Source: Bacteroides caecigallinarum (lineage in GTDB: Bacteria > Bacteroidota > Bacteroidia > Bacteroidales > Bacteroidaceae). From it: DNA of 64,000 bases. The notes beneath the pieces are model-generated. The model ran no database searches, was not told where the DNA came from, and was given only the letters and a program-made list of their open reading frames with translations. The position numbers were made by a program, and so were the translations under genes. The stretch spans positions 1 to 64,000 of the forward strand of contig NZ_JADYTJ010000008.1 in assembly GCF_021531075.1 (NCBI RefSeq), read 5' to 3'. Positions within the stretch are counted from its first letter, which is position 1, and each line of letters starts with the position of its first letter. This document shows, one piece after another, positions 61,440 through 64,000 of this stretch.

Positions 61440-63833
61440 ATGACTGATTATTTGGATGAACTCAACGAAAGCCAGCGTGCTGCCGTGCTTTATAATGAGG
61501 GACCTTCGCTGGTGATAGCCGGAGCAGGTTCAGGAAAAACGAGGGTGCTTACTTATAAGATAAGATATCTGATACAAGAAAAGATCTGTGATGCTCGTAA
61601 TATTTTAGCATTGACTTTTACGAATAAAGCTGCAAAAGAGATTGTAGATAGGGTTAATGCTGAAATAGGATTACCTTGGTCGGATTATATTTGGATGGGG
61701 ACTTTCCATTCTGTTTTTTTGCGTATATTAAGATATGAAGCAAAATATATAGGTTTTCAACATAATTTTACTATATATGATTCTGCTGACTCTAAAAGCT
61801 TTATAAAATCATTACTAAAAGAATTAAGATTGGATGAAAAGGTTTATAAACCAGGTTTGGTATTATCACGTATAAGTAATGCTAAAAATCATTTGGTTTT
61901 GCCTGATGCATATGCAGTAAATTCAGAATTATATAAAAATGATAATGATGCAAAAATTCCATACTTACGAGATATATACAGGATGTATTTTGAAAGATGT
62001 AAACAGGGAAATGTCATGGATTTTGATGATATACTTGTTTATATTTATATTCTTTTAAAGAATCATCCAGAAATATGTGATAGATATGCGAATAATTTTA
62101 AATATATTCTTGTTGATGAATTCCAGGATACTAATACAGTTCAATCTAAAATATTATCGTTATTGGTAAAAGAACCGTATAGAATTTGTGTTGTTGGTGA
62201 TGATGCCCAAAGTATTTATTCTTTTCGTGGGGCTACAATTAATAATATTTTAAATTTTACCAAAGATTATCCCAATGCCCGTCTGTTCAAACTGGAACAG
62301 AACTACCGTTCCACACAGTTGATTGTAAAGGCAGCAAACAGCCTTATAGAAAAAAACCGCGAACAGATAAAGAAGGAGGTATTCTCGGAAAACTCAGTAG
62401 GGGAGCCTATAACAGTGACAAGTGCATATAGCGATGTGGAGGAAGGTGAGATTGTGGCGAACAAGATTACTTCCATGCACGTAAAGAACGGACAGCCGTA
62501 TAGTGACTTTGCCATTCTGTACAGAACCAATGCTCAGAGTAGAATATTCGAAGAGGCTCTTCGTAAGCGAGCTGTGGCATACAGGATATATGGAGGTCTG
62601 TCGTTCTATCAGCGAAAGGAGATAAAGGACGTTATAGCATATTTCCGTCTGGCGGTAAATCCTCATGACGGTGAGGCTTTGAAAAGGGTAATAAACTATC
62701 CTGCCAGAGGGATAGGCGATACTACACTGAATAAGATTATAGCAACGGCAGCACAGGAGGGAGTAAGCCTATGGACGGTCATTTCTTCGCCTCTTGATTA
62801 TGGACTGAATATAAATAAAGGAACTCATGCCAAATTGCAGGGATTCAAGGATATAATTGCCGGATTTGTAAGCAAGGTAGAAAATACTAACGCTTACGAT
62901 TTGGGTAAGGAGATTGTAGGAGCATCCGGTATTATGGCGGATATCATGCAGGATACTTCGCCCGAAGGCTTGAGCAGGCGTGAGAATATCGACGAACTGG
63001 TGAACGGTATGTACGACTTTTGCGATATACGCCGTCAGGAGGGAAATGAAAGAATGTTCCTGACTGATTATCTTTCTGAGGTTTCGTTGCTTACAGACCA
63101 GGATGGAGAAAAAGATGACAGTGTGCCCAAGGTCACTCTGATGACTATTCATTCTGCCAAGGGACTTGAGTTCAGAAATGTGTTTATCGTGGGTATGGAG
63201 GAAAATCTGTTCCCGGGACCTATGTCTTCCGATTCGCCAAGGGCTCTGGAGGAGGAAAGGAGGCTGTTTTATGTGGCTATAACCCGTGCCGAGGAGAATT
63301 GTTTCATTTCTTATGCCAAAAACAGATATAAATACGGGAAGCCTGAATTCTGTAATCCCAGTCGTTTCCTGAAAGATATTAATCCGGCATTCATGAAGAT
63401 GCCTGCCGATAGTGGATTTGCGGCAGTTCGAAGCAACGAAGGATATGCCAAACGCAATTATGAAAGAAACTACGAAAGCGGTTATAGAAGGAACTATGAG
63501 AGGACTGATTCGTACAGGAGCAACGGACCTTCTATGTTCGATGGTGGAGAAATACCTCAGGAACCGATCAGATTTGTTAAACCTGTGCCGCCAAGGAATC
63601 TGAAAAGAATTATTCCTACTGCATCTACTTCGGCCATGCAGGGTATATCGTCCGGCAAAGCCGATACACACGGAGTAGAAGTTGGCCGACTTATAGAGCA
63701 CGAGCGTTTTGGTAGGGGAGAGGTAGTACGCCTGGAAGGTAGTGGTGATAATTGCAAGGCCACTGTAAGGTTTGAAAATGCTGGAGACAAGCAGCTGTTA
63801 TTGAAATTTGCACGTTTTAAAATTATTGGATAA
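61440..63833 (+). CDS. UvrD/PcrA-type DNA helicase
   Basis: A 797-residue superfamily 1A helicase: Walker A AGAGSGKTRVL with Lys33, motif Ia TFTNKAAKEI, motif II VDEFQDTN, motif III VGDDAQSIYSFRGA, motif IV LEQNYRS, motif V TIHSAKGLEF and motif VI ARATRAEE-type (here VAITRAEEN). The C-terminal tail (about 670-720) is Arg/Tyr/Ser-rich, with a final PcrA-like Tudor domain (VGRLIEHERFGRGEVVRLEG). It unwinds DNA in repair and replication restart. Codons from about residue 48 to 276 are far more AT-rich than the rest (22-25% against about 47% GC in sampled lines). Confidence 0.95.
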   Translation: MTDYLDELNESQRAAVLYNEGPSLVIAGAGSGKTRVLTYKIRYLIQEKICDARNILALTFTNKAAKEIVDRVNAEIGLPWSDYIWMGTFHSVFLRILRYEAKYIGFQHNFTIYDSADSKSFIKSLLKELRLDEKVYKPGLVLSRISNAKNHLVLPDAYAVNSELYKNDNDAKIPYLRDIYRMYFERCKQGNVMDFDDILVYIYILLKNHPEICDRYANNFKYILVDEFQDTNTVQSKILSLLVKEPYRICVVGDDAQSIYSFRGATINNILNFTKDYPNARLFKLEQNYRSTQLIVKAANSLIEKNREQIKKEVFSENSVGEPITVTSAYSDVEEGEIVANKITSMHVKNGQPYSDFAILYRTNAQSRIFEEALRKRAVAYRIYGGLSFYQRKEIKDVIAYFRLAVNPHDGEALKRVINYPARGIGDTTLNKIIATAAQEGVSLWTVISSPLDYGLNINKGTHAKLQGFKDIIAGFVSKVENTNAYDLGKEIVGASGIMADIMQDTSPEGLSRRENIDELVNGMYDFCDIRRQEGNERMFLTDYLSEVSLLTDQDGEKDDSVPKVTLMTIHSAKGLEFRNVFIVGMEENLFPGPMSSDSPRALEEERRLFYVAITRAEENCFISYAKNRYKYGKPEFCNPSRFLKDINPAFMKMPADSGFAAVRSNEGYAKRNYERNYESGYRRNYERTDSYRSNGPSMFDGGEIPQEPIRFVKPVPPRNLKRIIPTASTSAMQGISSGKADTHGVEVGRLIEHERFGRGEVVRLEGSGDNCKATVRFENAGDKQLLLKFARFKIIG

Positions 63834-63841
63834 TTAGAATT

Positions 63842-64000
63842 ATGGATTTGACTAAAGTGCCTTCTCCATGCTATGTCATGGAAGAGGAATTGCTCAGAAA
63901 GAACCTGAGTCTGATAAAGAATGTAGCCGAATCGGCAGGAGTGGAAATCATTTTGGCTTTCAAGGCTTTTGCCATGTGGAAATCGTTTCCTATTTTCAGA
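63842..64000 (+). CDS. nspC: Carboxynorspermidine decarboxylase, 5' part
   Basis: The first 53 codons are in the window and run off the end. The sequence MDLTKVPSPCYVMEEELLRK followed by ILAFKAFAMWKSFPIFR matches the N-terminus of NspC, a PLP decarboxylase that makes spermidine or norspermidine from the carboxy form. The Lys in AFKAF is the expected PLP lysine. It starts 8 bp after the helicase stop. Confidence 0.85.
   Translation, partial: MDLTKVPSPCYVMEEELLRKNLSLIKNVAESAGVEIILAFKAFAMWKSFPIFR

Noticed and set aside
62769-63701. 310-residue open frame on the minus strand
   Set aside because: It is antisense to conserved helicase motifs V and VI and has no domain signature.

Overview
The window is chromosomal DNA of a Bacteroidales bacterium, most likely a gut Bacteroides/Phocaeicola-type species. 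The evidence is an AT-rich base composition, several TAnnTTTG-type -7 boxes, many fimbrillin-family lipoproteins, a DUF4494 protein, a DUF5686 protein, GLUG-repeat and LA_2272-type surface proteins, and the hisH-hisA-hisF-hisIE-ftsE gene order. I recognised no rRNA, tRNA, CRISPR array, reverse transcriptase, transposase or phage gene.

Region 1 (1-14084) is an accessory surface locus. It starts with a broken outer-membrane barrel gene. Next come a glycan-binding lipoprotein and a GH16 beta-glucanase, then two tandem copies of a fimbrillin/lectin-like lipoprotein pair. A 56-residue peptide gene and a third fimbrillin lie between the copies, and a GH3 beta-glucosidase closes the locus with a strong terminator. 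The surface proteins have acidic residues after the lipobox Cys, while GH3 does not. This fits binding and cutting of a beta-glucan at the surface and trimming to glucose in the periplasm. No SusC/SusD pair is in the window.

Region 2 (14109-32630) is mostly housekeeping: a 16-residue-repeat surface protein, an acyl-CoA synthetase-like enzyme, a DUF4494/YggS/dihydroorotate-dehydrogenase-like operon, an aminotransferase, a LolC/E-type permease, a Crp/Fnr regulator, a DUF5686 protein, a glycosyltransferase, lysA, lysC, and the his operon with ftsE. Region 3 (32902-37693) is a second accessory island. It holds another short peptide gene, a fimbrillin-GLUG protein, a secreted nuclease, an AlaX-like editing protein and a RhuM-Fic protein. 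The first codons of the RhuM-Fic gene match those of the AlaX-like gene.

Region 4 (37908-64000) carries lepA, rubrerythrin with a PerR/Fur regulator, nadE, a phoH-purC-menG-aroE-hydrolase cluster, a two-gene LysO exporter with a long leader, an ECF-tatA-tatC-M23-C69 cluster, clpB, a LysR regulator, mazG, an ACT/PFL pair, a UvrD-type helicase and the start of nspC. The helicase gene has a strikingly AT-rich internal block.

The most unusual pattern is a set of intergenic arrays with an 11-bp or 22-bp period. They lie just after plus-strand stop codons at 7174, 14028, 22001, 42995, 57375, 57451 and 61209. Unit sequences differ between most loci but the period does not, and each array contains dyads that can fold into long hairpins. 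Two further loci (58431 and 59679) carry a related 8-bp-period design.
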